A DNA stretch of 60,915 nucleotides, taken from NCBI GenBank assembly GCA_025449645.1, contig JANWIY010000167.1, forward strand, positions 1 through 60,915. The letters are read 5' to 3'. Below are positions 1-9,825 of the stretch, piece after piece; positions within the stretch are counted from its first letter, which is position 1; every line of letters starts with the position of its first letter. The position numbers and the translations under genes were made by a program. The notes under the pieces were generated by a model. The model was not told the DNA's origin. It made no database searches and saw nothing but the letters and a program-made list of their open reading frames with translations. The DNA comes from Chitinophagaceae bacterium (GTDB taxonomy: Bacteria > Bacteroidota > Bacteroidia > Chitinophagales > Chitinophagaceae).

Positions 1-134
1 GATTGTTCAGCATTTTCCCTAGCCTCGTTCGGATTCCGCGCAGGATATTTTTGCCAAAGGACTTATTTTGCATCTATATTATTTCAGGAAGCGTACAATT
101 TACAGAGAACACCTGAATTCCATCAAATCTGGTT

Positions 135-1010
135 TTGAATATGTTTTCTATAATTATTTGTTCGGTAAACAAATCCTACCTGGAGGCATTGAAAACAAAT
201 ATCCGCTCAACTATCGGTCAGCCTTATGAATTATTGAGCTGGGACAATCTGGCATCACCGAAACCTATTTCGGAAGTTTATAATATTCTTGGTGACAAGG
301 CCAGGTTCCCTTACCTGTGCTTTATTCATGAGGATATTGTTTTTCAAACGCCTGGCTGGTCGTCGAACCTGCTGACAGCTTTTGAACAGGATCCTGCACT
401 TGGTATGATCGGGGTGGCCGGATCGAAATACAAAAGTAAAACGCCTTCCGGATGGTCAACCGGTGTCCCTTCTTTCGATTGCATGAATATTTTTCACCAG
501 GATAAAAACCGGCACACATCTCATCTTTATTCCAATCCCAACGGCGGCTTGCTTGAACCGGTGGTGAATGTGGATGGTGTTTTCATCTGCATTCGAAGGG
601 AGGTATGGCAGGTGGCTCGTTTCAATGAAACTTTACTGAAAGGATTTCATTTGTACGATATTGATTTTTCATTTCAGGTGACATCACAATATAAAGCGGC
701 CGTGATCTTTTCCATCGATATTATTCATCTCACTGAGGGGGGTAATTTTGGTAATGAATGGGTGGAAGACACCCTGCGCTGGCATGAACAAAATGCGGAA
801 AACCTTCCACGGCTCACCCCGGAAATTCTTTTTGATCCGCGCAGGGAAATGAAGATCCGTAAAAACTGGCTTCACCGGCTGAGCACTGAAATGATCACCG
901 GGAAAAATAAAATGGGTTGGGTGAAAGCGGGCGGTTCTCTTTCGGATCTATCGGCATGGCCTTACATCGCACTTTTTTTGCTTGGCAATCCCTTCAGAAA
1001 AAGGGATTGA
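135..1010 (+). CDS. Glycosyltransferase, GT2-like family
   Basis: ORF with N-terminal FSIIICSVNKSYLEALKTNIRSTIG and FIHEDIVFQTPGW, typical of GT2-like enzymes. Confidence 0.75.
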   Translation: MNMFSIIICSVNKSYLEALKTNIRSTIGQPYELLSWDNLASPKPISEVYNILGDKARFPYLCFIHEDIVFQTPGWSSNLLTAFEQDPALGMIGVAGSKYKSKTPSGWSTGVPSFDCMNIFHQDKNRHTSHLYSNPNGGLLEPVVNVDGVFICIRREVWQVARFNETLLKGFHLYDIDFSFQVTSQYKAAVIFSIDIIHLTEGGNFGNEWVEDTLRWHEQNAENLPRLTPEILFDPRREMKIRKNWLHRLSTEMITGKNKMGWVKAGGSLSDLSAWPYIALFLLGNPFRKRD

Positions 1011-1242
1011 AAAGGAATCTTTCTGTGTTCTGATCATTCTTTATGCAAAGCCTTTAGGTCTTTGGCAGTTTGGATTGGAAAAGCTAAACTGACCCAAAGG
1101 CTGGCTGGAGATTTGGTTTTCTGCCCATAACAGAAGCTTTTAAGCAGTAATTTACTGCCATTTTTACACCTCGGGCTCCATGGCATAATGATTGACATTC
1201 AGTTATGAATCTATATCACTAACCTTAAAGTAAATCAATTAT

Positions 1243-3156
1243 ATGGGAAAAATAATCGGAATTGACCTCGGTACCACCAATAGCTGTGTTGCCGTAATGG
1301 AAGGGAATGAGCCGGTGGTCATTGCCAATGACGAAGGACGCAGAACCACGCCCTCCGTAGTGGCTTTCCTTAAAAACGGCGAACGCAAGGTGGGGGATCC
1401 CGCCAAGCGCCAGGCCATAACCAATCCGGTAAATACCATCATGTCGGTCAAGCGTTTCATGGGACGCAGATATGATGAAGTTACCAATGAAATAAGCCAC
1501 TGGGCTTATAAAGTGGTCAAAGGTGACAATAATACTTGCCGTATTGACATTGACGGCCGTCAATATACACCTCAGGAAATCAGCGCAATGATCCTTCAGA
1601 AAATGAAGAAAACTGCGGAAGATTACCTGGGTCAGGAGGTTTCGGAAGCTGTAATTACCGTGCCTGCCTATTTTAACGATGCGCAGCGCCAGGCAACCAA
1701 AGAGGCCGGTGAAATCGCTGGTCTGAATGTCCGGCGCATTGTGAATGAACCAACTGCAGCAGCCCTGGCCTACGGCCTGGATAAAGCAGGAAAGGATGAA
1801 AAGATTGCCGTATTTGACCTTGGCGGTGGAACATTTGACATATCCATCCTCGAACTCGGGGACGGTGTTTTCGAAGTAAAATCCACCAATGGAGATACCC
1901 ATTTGGGCGGTGATGATTTCGACAAGATCGTCATGGACTGGCTTGCTGAAGAATTCAAGAAAGAAGAAAATATGGATCTCAGAAAGGATCCCATGGCTCT
2001 TCAAAGGCTTAAAGAAGCTTCTGAAAAAGCAAAGATCGAATTGTCTTCTTCCACTGAAACGGAAATCAACCTGCCCTATGTTACCGCGGTGGATGGCGTC
2101 CCCAAACACCTTGTAAAAAAACTCACAAGGGCCAAATTTGAACAGTTGTCCGACAGCCTCTTTGAAAGATGTCTCAAGCCATGTGAGCAGGCATTGAAAG
2201 ACGCAGGCCTCCAGGCCTCCAAGATAGATGAAGTGATCCTGGTCGGTGGCAGCACCCGTATTCCCAAAGTGCAGGAAATTGTCGAAAAATTCTTTGGCAA
2301 AAAACCCAATAAGGGGGTAAACCCGGATGAAGTGGTTGCTGTAGGCGCCGCTATCCAGGGAGCCGTACTGACTGGTGAGGTAAAGGATGTTCTCTTGCTG
2401 GATGTTACCCCACTGAGCCTGGGCATCGAAACCATGGGTGGTGTGATGACCCGTTTGATCGAAAGCAATACCACGATCCCAACCAAAAAATCAGAAACCT
2501 TTTCCACCGCCAGCGATAACCAGCCCGGAGTTCAGATCCATGTATTACAAGGTGAAAGGCCCATGGCTAATCAGAACAAAAGCCTGGGTATGTTTAACCT
2601 GGACGGTATCCCGCCAGCACCGAGAGGCGTTCCCCAGATCGAAGTCATCTTTGATATCGACGCAAACGGAATCCTTCATGTAACTGCAAAGGATAAGGGA
2701 ACCAGCAAAGAACAAAAGATCCGCATTGAAGCAGGAAGCGGCCTGAGCAAGGAGGAAGTGGAAAAGATGAAAGCGGAAGCCAAGGCAAATGAAACAACGG
2801 ATAAGGCTGCAAGAGAAAGAGTAGACAAGCTGAATTTGGCCGACAGTCAGATTTTCCAGACGGAAAAACAACTGAAGGAATATGGCAATAAAATACCGGC
2901 TGATAAGAAAGCTCCGATCGAATCCGCGCTTGCTAAACTGAAGGACGCGCACAAGAGCCAGGACATCGCACAAATCGACGCAGTTATCGCGGAAATGAAC
3001 AACGCATGGACTGCCGCTTCAGAAGAAATGTATAAGGCAACACAGGGAGCCGGCAATCCATCAGGAGCAAATGGCGGCTCTAACACAGAAGGGCAACCGA
3101 ACAGCGACAAAACCGCGGAGAACGTTACGGATGCTGAGTTTGAGGAAGTAAAATAA
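1243..3156 (+). CDS. dnaK: Molecular chaperone DnaK (Hsp70)
   Basis: [47 protein letters not shown] and C-terminal DAEFEEVK. Confidence 0.99.
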   Translation: MGKIIGIDLGTTNSCVAVMEGNEPVVIANDEGRRTTPSVVAFLKNGERKVGDPAKRQAITNPVNTIMSVKRFMGRRYDEVTNEISHWAYKVVKGDNNTCRIDIDGRQYTPQEISAMILQKMKKTAEDYLGQEVSEAVITVPAYFNDAQRQATKEAGEIAGLNVRRIVNEPTAAALAYGLDKAGKDEKIAVFDLGGGTFDISILELGDGVFEVKSTNGDTHLGGDDFDKIVMDWLAEEFKKEENMDLRKDPMALQRLKEASEKAKIELSSSTETEINLPYVTAVDGVPKHLVKKLTRAKFEQLSDSLFERCLKPCEQALKDAGLQASKIDEVILVGGSTRIPKVQEIVEKFFGKKPNKGVNPDEVVAVGAAIQGAVLTGEVKDVLLLDVTPLSLGIETMGGVMTRLIESNTTIPTKKSETFSTASDNQPGVQIHVLQGERPMANQNKSLGMFNLDGIPPAPRGVPQIEVIFDIDANGILHVTAKDKGTSKEQKIRIEAGSGLSKEEVEKMKAEAKANETTDKAARERVDKLNLADSQIFQTEKQLKEYGNKIPADKKAPIESALAKLKDAHKSQDIAQIDAVIAEMNNAWTAASEEMYKATQGAGNPSGANGGSNTEGQPNSDKTAENVTDAEFEEVK

Positions 3157-3157
3157 T

Positions 3158-3230
3158 TAAATTAAAAAGTAAAAATTATAAAGTAAAAAAGTGTCCCTTT
3201 TTTACTTTATAATTTTTACTTTTTAATTTA
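3158..3230. repeat. Perfect 33-bp inverted repeat built of TTTTTAC-like heptads (hairpin/possible bidirectional terminator)
   Basis: Left arm 3158-3190 taaattaaaaagtaaaaattataaagtaaaaaa, loop gtgtccc, right arm 3198-3230 is its exact reverse complement. Confidence 0.9.
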
Positions 3231-3290
3231 TCACCCGATTGTGAATAAAATGCAAAATGACACTTATTCCCCAATTACTTCATAATATGC

Positions 3291-3321
3291 TTGCATGATT
3301 GAAAAATAATGTGTATATTTG
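3291..3321 (+). promoter_or_regulatory. Bacteroidota-type promoter (TTG-N20-TATATTTG)
   Basis: TTG at 3291-3293 and TATATTTG at 3314-3321, upstream of a structured leader and a small ORF. Confidence 0.65.
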
Positions 3322-3448
3322 CATCGCAATTGAGCAATTTCAAAGCCTTACAAGCCTGACCCGGGATTCGACACTTCTTCCTAACGATTCTTTCGTGTTC
3401 TTCCACTCATTGCTCAACATTAATTTTAAATTTTAAACACGAACGTTT

Positions 3449-3646
3449 ATGAAACAAGATGTCATGCCCTCTGTTGTCCGCATGGACAAGGAAACCCTGA
3501 AAAACCTGACAGCTGAAGTGAGAGAAACAATAGCTACTAACTATGTTTTACCGAAAGCAAAAAAGCGGTTTACTTCAGTTAATCTGTGGAATATTCACAG
3601 GAACAGAAAACAGATTTCCCGGACAAACAATAAATGGGCTATTTAA
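3449..3646 (+). CDS. Small basic protein (65 aa), function unknown
   Basis: ATG ORF MKQDVMPSVVRMDKETLKNLTAEVRETIATNYVLPKAKKRFTSVNLWNIHRNRK, preceded by a good promoter and an AT-rich translation-initiation region. Confidence 0.7.
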   Translation: MKQDVMPSVVRMDKETLKNLTAEVRETIATNYVLPKAKKRFTSVNLWNIHRNRKQISRTNNKWAI

Positions 3647-3766
3647 ACTGAAATCAGAAACACAGTTGCTTGACCATGGAAAAGATAAAATACGGTAATC
3701 AAATCTGACAACACTGCTGTAAAAAGCGGTGTTTTTTATTTACTGGAAGAATCGGAATTGAACCCT

Positions 3767-3922
3767 TTACATGATATCGAGGGCCTTGGCCAGGAAGGTG
3801 CACACAAATGGAAGTATCATAATGCAAGGGCCTCCTACAGTTACATAAACACCAAAAAATGCAATGACAGAGAGGACGAAAAGCCCCCAAAACAGGCCCG
3901 TATACTTTTTCGTTTTTTCCAT
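3767..3922 (-). CDS. Small membrane protein (51 aa, two predicted TM helices), function unknown; below the ORF-track cutoff
   Basis: Reverse-strand ORF MEKTKKYTGLFWGLFVLSVIAFFGVYVTVGGPCIMILPFVCTFLAKALDIM*; TATATTTG on the minus strand at 3942-3949, about 20 nt upstream of ATG. Confidence 0.7.
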   Translation of the reverse strand: MEKTKKYTGLFWGLFVLSVIAFFGVYVTVGGPCIMILPFVCTFLAKALDIM

Positions 3923-4063
3923 TCCGGAGAATTTAGATCCACAAATATATTTTAAATACGGAATCCGAAAGACATTAATTTTATTTCAAGTTCTCTTTTG
4001 GTAATTTCGCGACTTATCCGGCATGATTCCTCACCGCAATCCATCCAGAATTTTGAACGGAAG

Positions 4064-6766
4064 ATGAAACTACATTTTTACCTGCGTTTTTATAGCAGAC
4101 CCGGCCAGGCTCTCTTTGTGAGTGGTAACATTCCCGAGCTCGGTCATGAACCAAATAGGAAACCCGACGAGGCCATACAGCTCCGTTATATGAATAGCGA
4201 ATACTGGCAGCTAAGCCTGGATCTGATGAACAGACCACATGCTCCAATTCACTATCATTACCTGTTGAAAATGGAGGATGGGAGTACAGTCAGCGAATGG
4301 GGAAATGATCGCGAGATCCCTGTTCACCTGAAACCTTCAACAGAAATCCAGGTGATCGATACCTGGAACTATGCCGGTGAATATGAGAACGCATTTTATA
4401 CCGCTCCCTTTCAGAAAATATTGCTCTCCCGCCACACGAAAAAAACCCACACCAAAAGCCCCAGGATTTTTACGCATATTTTCCGGGTGAAAGCCCCTTT
4501 ATTGCATGCCGACCAATGTGTTTGCGTGGCCGGAAGTGGAGATGGGCTGCAAAATTGGTCTGAAGAGGAGCCTATCCTCATGAAGAAGGAAGGACCCTGG
4601 TGGACCGTTCCGGTAAATCTTCCCAGAGAATACCTTCCGGTCAGCTACAAATATGGAGTCTATGACATAAGGAATAAACGATTTCTATATTTTGAAAACG
4701 GGGCAAACAGAACGCTGCCAGGTGACGCCCTTGATCAAAAACTCATCCTTGTTCACGATGGATTTGTTCACCTCCCCAATAATACCTGGAAGGGTGCGGG
4801 CGTGAGTATCCCTGTTTTCAGTTTGAGAAGTAAGCATTCATCAGGTACCGGCGAATTCCCGGATCTGAAATTACTGGTTGACTGGGCAAAAAAAACAGGA
4901 TTAAAGATGATTCAGATCCTGCCCGTAAATGATACGTCGGCAACCGGGACCTGGCTTGATTCTTATCCTTATGGATCGATTTCCGCATTCGCCCTTCATC
5001 CCATCTACCTCAATATCGATGTTGTTGCAGGAAAAAAATACGAATCGCACCTCAAGTCGTTCAGGAAGAAACAGAAACAACTGAATGAGCTCCCTGACCT
5101 GGACTACGAAACCGTGGTTAGCAGTAAGCTGGCCATTCTGAGAGAACTCTATGAGGCGCAGAAAAAAGACCTTAACGAGGATACGAAATACCTGAAATTT
5201 TTTGAAGCGAATAAATTCTGGCTGGCTCCTTATGCCGCTTTCTGTTACCTGAGAGATGTAAACGGTACAACCGAATTTACGAAATGGAAAAATTACGGCC
5301 GTTATAATAAACTTACGATTGACAGGCTGACTGCGCCACAATCAAGACATTATGATCAGATTGCGGTATACTATTTTATTCAATATCATCTACATCTGCA
5401 ACTTGGTGACGCTGCCGGCTATGCGCACGAAAAAGGAATCGTGATCAAAGGAGATATTCCAATTGGTGTGTATCGTTACAGCTGCGACGCCTGGATGTCA
5501 CCTGAACTTTATCATCTGGACCAGCAGGCCGGAGCTCCGCCGGATTCTTTTGCACTAAAAGGACAGAACTGGGGTTTTCCGACCTATAATTGGGAGCAGA
5601 TGGAGAAAGATAATTATCTGTGGTGGAAGAACCGTTTTGAACAAATGGCCATATATTTTGACGCATTCCGCATAGATCATATTCTGGGATTTTTCCGGAT
5701 CTGGAGCATACCGATCACTGAAATCGAAGGCATCATGGGCAGGTTTGATCCGGCAATTCCGGTGTACAGAAAGGAATTCAATGAAAGAAATATCTGGTTT
5801 GATGCTGACCGCTACACAAAACCATTCATCAATGATGCTGTACTCTGGGAGCACTTCACCCAGGATACCGAAAAAGCAAAACTTCTTTTTTTCCTTGAAC
5901 GCCCAAATGGCAATTACCTGCTGAAGGATTTCGTGGATACCCAAGGAAAAGTAGAAGAGTATTTCTCCAATAAGATGGAAGATCCCTTTGAAGTAAAAAG
6001 CCGGCAGGGCCTGCTTAACATAATATCCAATGTCATCCTTTTTGAAGTGGAGGGTAGCGAAGGAAAAGAATTCCATTTCAGGATACGGATGGAAACCACG
6101 TCTTCATTCCGTTACCTGGACTGGCATGTTCAAAATCAGCTGAGAGACCTGTATGTGAATTATTTCTATAGGAGGCAGGACGCATTCTGGAAAAAAGAAG
6201 GAATGAAAAAACTTCCGGCCCTTAAAAAATCCACCGATATGCTGGTTTGCGGTGAAGACCTGGGCATGGTTCCGGATTGTGTGCCGGAGGTGATGAAACA
6301 GCTGGGCATTCTCAGTCTTGAAATCCAACGAATGCCCAAGGACGTGAACAGCGATTTTTTCCGCCCCTCGGATGCGCCATATTTGTCTGTAATTACGCCT
6401 TCGACGCACGATATGAGTACCATACGCGGATGGTGGGAAGAAAACAGGACGGTGACACAGAAATTCTTCAACAATGAACTGGGGCAATGGGGAGATGCCC
6501 CCTTTTTCTGTGATGCATGGATCAATAAAACGATCGTTAACCAGCACCTGCATTCTCCCGCCATGTGGAGCATTTTTCAATTGCAGGACCTTTTGGGTAT
6601 GGAAGAAAAAATACGGCGCGAAAATCCGAATGACGAAAGGATCAATGTTCCGGCCAATCCCAAACATTACTGGAAATACCGCATGCATTTATTCCTGGAA
6701 GATATGCTGAAGGAAAAAGAATTTAACGACCAGCTAAAGGAAATGCTCAAATCTTCCGGAAGATAA
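4064..6766 (+). CDS. malQ: 4-alpha-glucanotransferase with N-terminal starch-binding (CBM20-like) domains
   Basis: GAGVSIPVFSLRSKHSSGTGEF, FRIDHILGFFRIWSIP, CGEDLGMVPDCVPEVM; ATG at 4064 preferred over the TTG at 3998. Confidence 0.93.
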   Translation: MKLHFYLRFYSRPGQALFVSGNIPELGHEPNRKPDEAIQLRYMNSEYWQLSLDLMNRPHAPIHYHYLLKMEDGSTVSEWGNDREIPVHLKPSTEIQVIDTWNYAGEYENAFYTAPFQKILLSRHTKKTHTKSPRIFTHIFRVKAPLLHADQCVCVAGSGDGLQNWSEEEPILMKKEGPWWTVPVNLPREYLPVSYKYGVYDIRNKRFLYFENGANRTLPGDALDQKLILVHDGFVHLPNNTWKGAGVSIPVFSLRSKHSSGTGEFPDLKLLVDWAKKTGLKMIQILPVNDTSATGTWLDSYPYGSISAFALHPIYLNIDVVAGKKYESHLKSFRKKQKQLNELPDLDYETVVSSKLAILRELYEAQKKDLNEDTKYLKFFEANKFWLAPYAAFCYLRDVNGTTEFTKWKNYGRYNKLTIDRLTAPQSRHYDQIAVYYFIQYHLHLQLGDAAGYAHEKGIVIKGDIPIGVYRYSCDAWMSPELYHLDQQAGAPPDSFALKGQNWGFPTYNWEQMEKDNYLWWKNRFEQMAIYFDAFRIDHILGFFRIWSIPITEIEGIMGRFDPAIPVYRKEFNERNIWFDADRYTKPFINDAVLWEHFTQDTEKAKLLFFLERPNGNYLLKDFVDTQGKVEEYFSNKMEDPFEVKSRQGLLNIISNVILFEVEGSEGKEFHFRIRMETTSSFRYLDWHVQNQLRDLYVNYFYRRQDAFWKKEGMKKLPALKKSTDMLVCGEDLGMVPDCVPEVMKQLGILSLEIQRMPKDVNSDFFRPSDAPYLSVITPSTHDMSTIRGWWEENRTVTQKFFNNELGQWGDAPFFCDAWINKTIVNQHLHSPAMWSIFQLQDLLGMEEKIRRENPNDERINVPANPKHYWKYRMHLFLEDMLKEKEFNDQLKEMLKSSGR

Positions 6767-6776
6767 TTCGCCGACA

Positions 6777-7817
6777 ATGACCATTGAATATTTTTCCTTT
6801 AACCTTCGATTCAAATATCCTTTTACAATCTCCAGGGGAACCAAGACCCACCAGCCTACATTTGTCGTTTGCCTGGAACAATCCGGACTAAAAGCATACG
6901 GGGAAGCGCCGGCTATAACCTACTATCATATTCCCGTCGAAAAAATGAAGGCGGATCTTGCCGGAAAACTAAAGAGTATTGAAAAATTTGCATTCACCGA
7001 GCCTGAAAGATTCTGGCACTTTCTTCATCAGCTCCTTCCGGATAATGCCTTCCTCGTTTGCGCACTGGACATTGCGGGGTGGGACCTCTATGGTAAATTG
7101 AAAGAGAAACCGGTGTATGCCTGCCTGAACCTGGACATGCAGCAGGCACCACTGACTGACTATACCATCGGCATTGATACCATTGATAAGATGGTTCAGA
7201 AAATGCTGAAGACGCCCTGGCCGATTTATAAAATAAAACTCGGAACAGACCAGGACGCAGAAATTATCCGCGCACTTAGAAGCCATACGGACGCCACTCT
7301 GCGGGTGGATGCCAACGCCGGATGGGATTTGGATCAGGCGTTGGAAATTCTGCCAGCGCTCGCGGCCTGCGGCGTAGAATTTGTTGAGCAACCCCTGGCG
7401 AAAGATGATCTTGATGGCATGCGGGTCCTGTTTGAAAAATCGCCGCTGCCCCTAATCGCTGATGAATCCTGTGTGGACGAGCAGGATGTTGCAAAGCTAC
7501 ACGGTTTGTTTCATGGCATCAATATTAAACTCACCAAATGCGGTGGAATTACGCCCGCCCTCCGTATGATTCAGACAGGCCGCAAATTGAACATGAAGGT
7601 AATGGCCGGCGGAATGAATGAAAGCACAATCGGATCAGCAGCCGTCGGCCACCTGCTACCCCTTCTGGATTATGTTGATATGGACGGAATACTTTTACTG
7701 GATGAAGATATTGCCACAGGGTTATCCATTGAAAACGGCCGGGTTATCCTTTCCGGAAAACCAGGCCTTGGGATTGAATACACTAATTTATACAGCCGGG
7801 ACAGTGATGACAATTGA
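6777..7817 (+). CDS. Dipeptide epimerase (enolase superfamily, L-Ala-D/L-Glu epimerase-like)
   Basis: YKIKLGTDQD, RVDANAGWDLDQA, FVEQPLAKDD, IADESC, NIKLTKCGGITPAL. Confidence 0.88.
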   Translation: MTIEYFSFNLRFKYPFTISRGTKTHQPTFVVCLEQSGLKAYGEAPAITYYHIPVEKMKADLAGKLKSIEKFAFTEPERFWHFLHQLLPDNAFLVCALDIAGWDLYGKLKEKPVYACLNLDMQQAPLTDYTIGIDTIDKMVQKMLKTPWPIYKIKLGTDQDAEIIRALRSHTDATLRVDANAGWDLDQALEILPALAACGVEFVEQPLAKDDLDGMRVLFEKSPLPLIADESCVDEQDVAKLHGLFHGINIKLTKCGGITPALRMIQTGRKLNMKVMAGGMNESTIGSAAVGHLLPLLDYVDMDGILLLDEDIATGLSIENGRVILSGKPGLGIEYTNLYSRDSDDN

Positions 7818-7890
7818 CAATTGCAATTGACAATGGGCAATTGACAGTTTTTTACTTTTTACTTTTCACTTTTTACTTTTTAATTTGCAG
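7811..7890. repeat. Two adjacent heptad arrays: (CAATTGA)n at 7811-7844 and (TTTTTAC)n at 7849-7890
   Basis: caattga caattg caattga caatggg caattga, then tttttac tttttac ttttcac tttttac tttttaa tttgcag. Confidence 0.85.
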
Positions 7891-7891
7891 C

Positions 7892-8377
7892 ATGTCTGAG
7901 GACCTGACAATAATAAAAGGAACAAAGGCGGAGCAGTACCGCGCACTGATCCCGCAGATAGATGCCCTGATTGGTGGCGAACCGGATCTGATTGCCAATC
8001 TCGCTAATATTGTAGCTGCCCTCAGGGAACAATTCGGTTGGCTCTGGGTAGGATTCTACCTGGTTAAGCAGGATGAGCTGGTGCTTGCACCATTCCAGGG
8101 TCCCGTTGCATGCACCCGCATTCGCAAAGGAAGGGGCGTTTGTGGAACAGCCTGGCAGGAAATGAAAGCACTGATCGTTCCGGATGTCAGTGCTTTCCCA
8201 GGTCACATTGCCTGCAGCAGTTTATCCAGATCTGAAATTGTTATGCCACTCATCAGGGAAGGAAAACTTCTTGGCGTACTGGATGCAGACAGCAGCACAT
8301 TGAGCGCATTCGATACCGTCGATCAGGAATATCTTAGTCAGATCCTCTCACTCATCCGCTTGTCCAAAAATGTTTAA
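7892..8377 (+). CDS. msrC: GAF domain free methionine-(R)-sulfoxide reductase (fRMsr)
   Basis: WVGFYLV, CTRIRKGRGVCGTAW, HIACSSLSRSEIVMPL, GVLDADS; ATG 7892 chosen because the track start at 7814 only translates the heptad repeat. Confidence 0.85.
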   Translation: MSEDLTIIKGTKAEQYRALIPQIDALIGGEPDLIANLANIVAALREQFGWLWVGFYLVKQDELVLAPFQGPVACTRIRKGRGVCGTAWQEMKALIVPDVSAFPGHIACSSLSRSEIVMPLIREGKLLGVLDADSSTLSAFDTVDQEYLSQILSLIRLSKNV

Positions 8378-8412
8378 ACGACTGTTTAATTCATGTTTAA
8401 CCACTATTTTTG
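8374..8412 (+). promoter_or_regulatory. Promoter -7 element (TATTTTTG, 8405-8412) with upstream palindrome TTAAAC-GACT-GTTTAA (8374-8389): candidate TetR-like operator
   Basis: Exact 6-4-6 dyad followed by a third GTTTAA at 8395-8400, directly upstream of the efflux operon. Confidence 0.55.
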
Positions 8413-8497
8413 CAGACTCATTTTGGTTGCTCTCCTGATTATCTGGTTAAACCCATAAATGATCGTGGATCAACGACATTTATTTTCTCTGCTCATT

Positions 8498-9811
8498 ATG
8501 AAAAGAATTATATTATTTCTATCTGTCCTGGTACTATGTGGATCCTTAAACGCCCAAAAGCCGGACAGCTCCGCACCAGGCAAAACGCTGGGGCTTTGTA
8601 TTCAGTATGCGTTAGAGCATCAGACGAATATCCGCCAATCAATGATTGATCAGCAGATTGTTGACCGCGAAATAAAAAGCGTCCTGGCTGACTGGTATCC
8701 GCAGATTGGACTCAATGCAAATTACCAGGACAACTTTCAATTGCAGACCAGCATTTTCAATAACGCGGCCAGCCGTGTTGGCACTTATAATAGTTCTTCT
8801 GCTTTGTTTGGAGTTACCCAAACGCTTTTTGATCGCGATGTTTTACTGGCCAAACAGTCGGCAACGGACGTAAGGAACAGCGCCAGGCAATCCACAGTCA
8901 GTACACAAATCGATGTGGTTTCCAATGTAAGCAAGGCTTTTTATGACGTCCTTTTATCGAAAGAACAGATTCGCCTGTTCGATGCGGACCTGGTATTACT
9001 TCAGAGGAGCCTGAAGGATGCTTACAATCAGTATAAAGGCGGTCTGGTCGATAAAACAGATTATCAGCGTGCCACCATTTCCCTGAACAATTCTAAAGCA
9101 CAGAGAAAAACTGCCGAGGAGCAATTAAAAAGCCGTTATACCATCCTGAAGCTCTATATGACTTATCCTTCCGAATCTTCTTTGACTCTGGTTTACGATA
9201 GCGCAGAAATGGTGAATCAGATCACCGCTGTGGATACGAACCTGGCAGTAGATTATAATAACAGGATAGAATATCAGCAATTACTCACACAGAAAAGACT
9301 GGAGCAGGCTGATTTAAAGTATGCAAAAAATTCTTATTTGCCTTCCGTGTCTCTGTATGGAGAGTACAATCTGAATTATTACAGTGATCAGTTCTCCAAA
9401 TTATACTCGACCAACTATCCGAATTCTTATGCTGGTCTGATGCTTACATTGCCTATTTTCCAGGGAACGAAAAGGGTTCAACAAATCCGGATCGCGCAAC
9501 TTCAACTGGACCGGCTCGATTACAATTTCACTTCGCTGAAAGATTCGATCAATGCTGAATATGTTCAGGCCCTTGGAGCTTACAAATCAAACCTGGCCAA
9601 TTACTACCTTCAGAAGGATAATCTGAACCTCGCTCTCGAAGTGTACAATGTCATACAGCTTCAATACCGCTCAGGTGTCAAAACTTATCTTGAAGTCGTG
9701 ACCGCCAATAACGATTTGTTTGGAGCACAGATCAATTATACAAATGCATTGTATCAGGTATTGAGCAATAAGGTAGACGTGGAAAGGGCCCTGGGCGCAC
9801 TTCGATATTAA
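8498..9811 (+). CDS. TolC family outer membrane efflux protein
   Basis: Signal peptide MKRIILFLSVLVLCGSLNAQ; TolC-type coiled-coil repeats; first gene of an RND operon. Confidence 0.9.
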   Translation: MKRIILFLSVLVLCGSLNAQKPDSSAPGKTLGLCIQYALEHQTNIRQSMIDQQIVDREIKSVLADWYPQIGLNANYQDNFQLQTSIFNNAASRVGTYNSSSALFGVTQTLFDRDVLLAKQSATDVRNSARQSTVSTQIDVVSNVSKAFYDVLLSKEQIRLFDADLVLLQRSLKDAYNQYKGGLVDKTDYQRATISLNNSKAQRKTAEEQLKSRYTILKLYMTYPSESSLTLVYDSAEMVNQITAVDTNLAVDYNNRIEYQQLLTQKRLEQADLKYAKNSYLPSVSLYGEYNLNYYSDQFSKLYSTNYPNSYAGLMLTLPIFQGTKRVQQIRIAQLQLDRLDYNFTSLKDSINAEYVQALGAYKSNLANYYLQKDNLNLALEVYNVIQLQYRSGVKTYLEVVTANNDLFGAQINYTNALYQVLSNKVDVERALGALRY

Positions 9812-9825
9812 ACAAAATATATAGG

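Noticed and set aside
1192-1217. TTGACA...TATATC sequence upstream of dnaK as a sigma70-type promoter
   Set aside because: Spacing is only about 14 nt and Bacteroidota use a different consensus; not supported.
1225-2109. 294-aa antisense ORF inside dnaK
   Set aside because: Long antisense ORFs opposite hsp70 genes are a well-known codon-usage artefact; dnaK on the plus strand is certain.
3699-3890. 63-aa minus ORF MGAFRPLCHCIFWCLC...
   Set aside because: Different frame from the convincing 51-aa membrane-protein ORF at 3767-3922 and compositionally implausible.
7814-7891. Track N-terminal extension of msrC (MTIAIDNGQLTVFYFLLFTFYFLICS)
   Set aside because: It is a translation of the heptad repeats; ATG at 7892 fits the family start.
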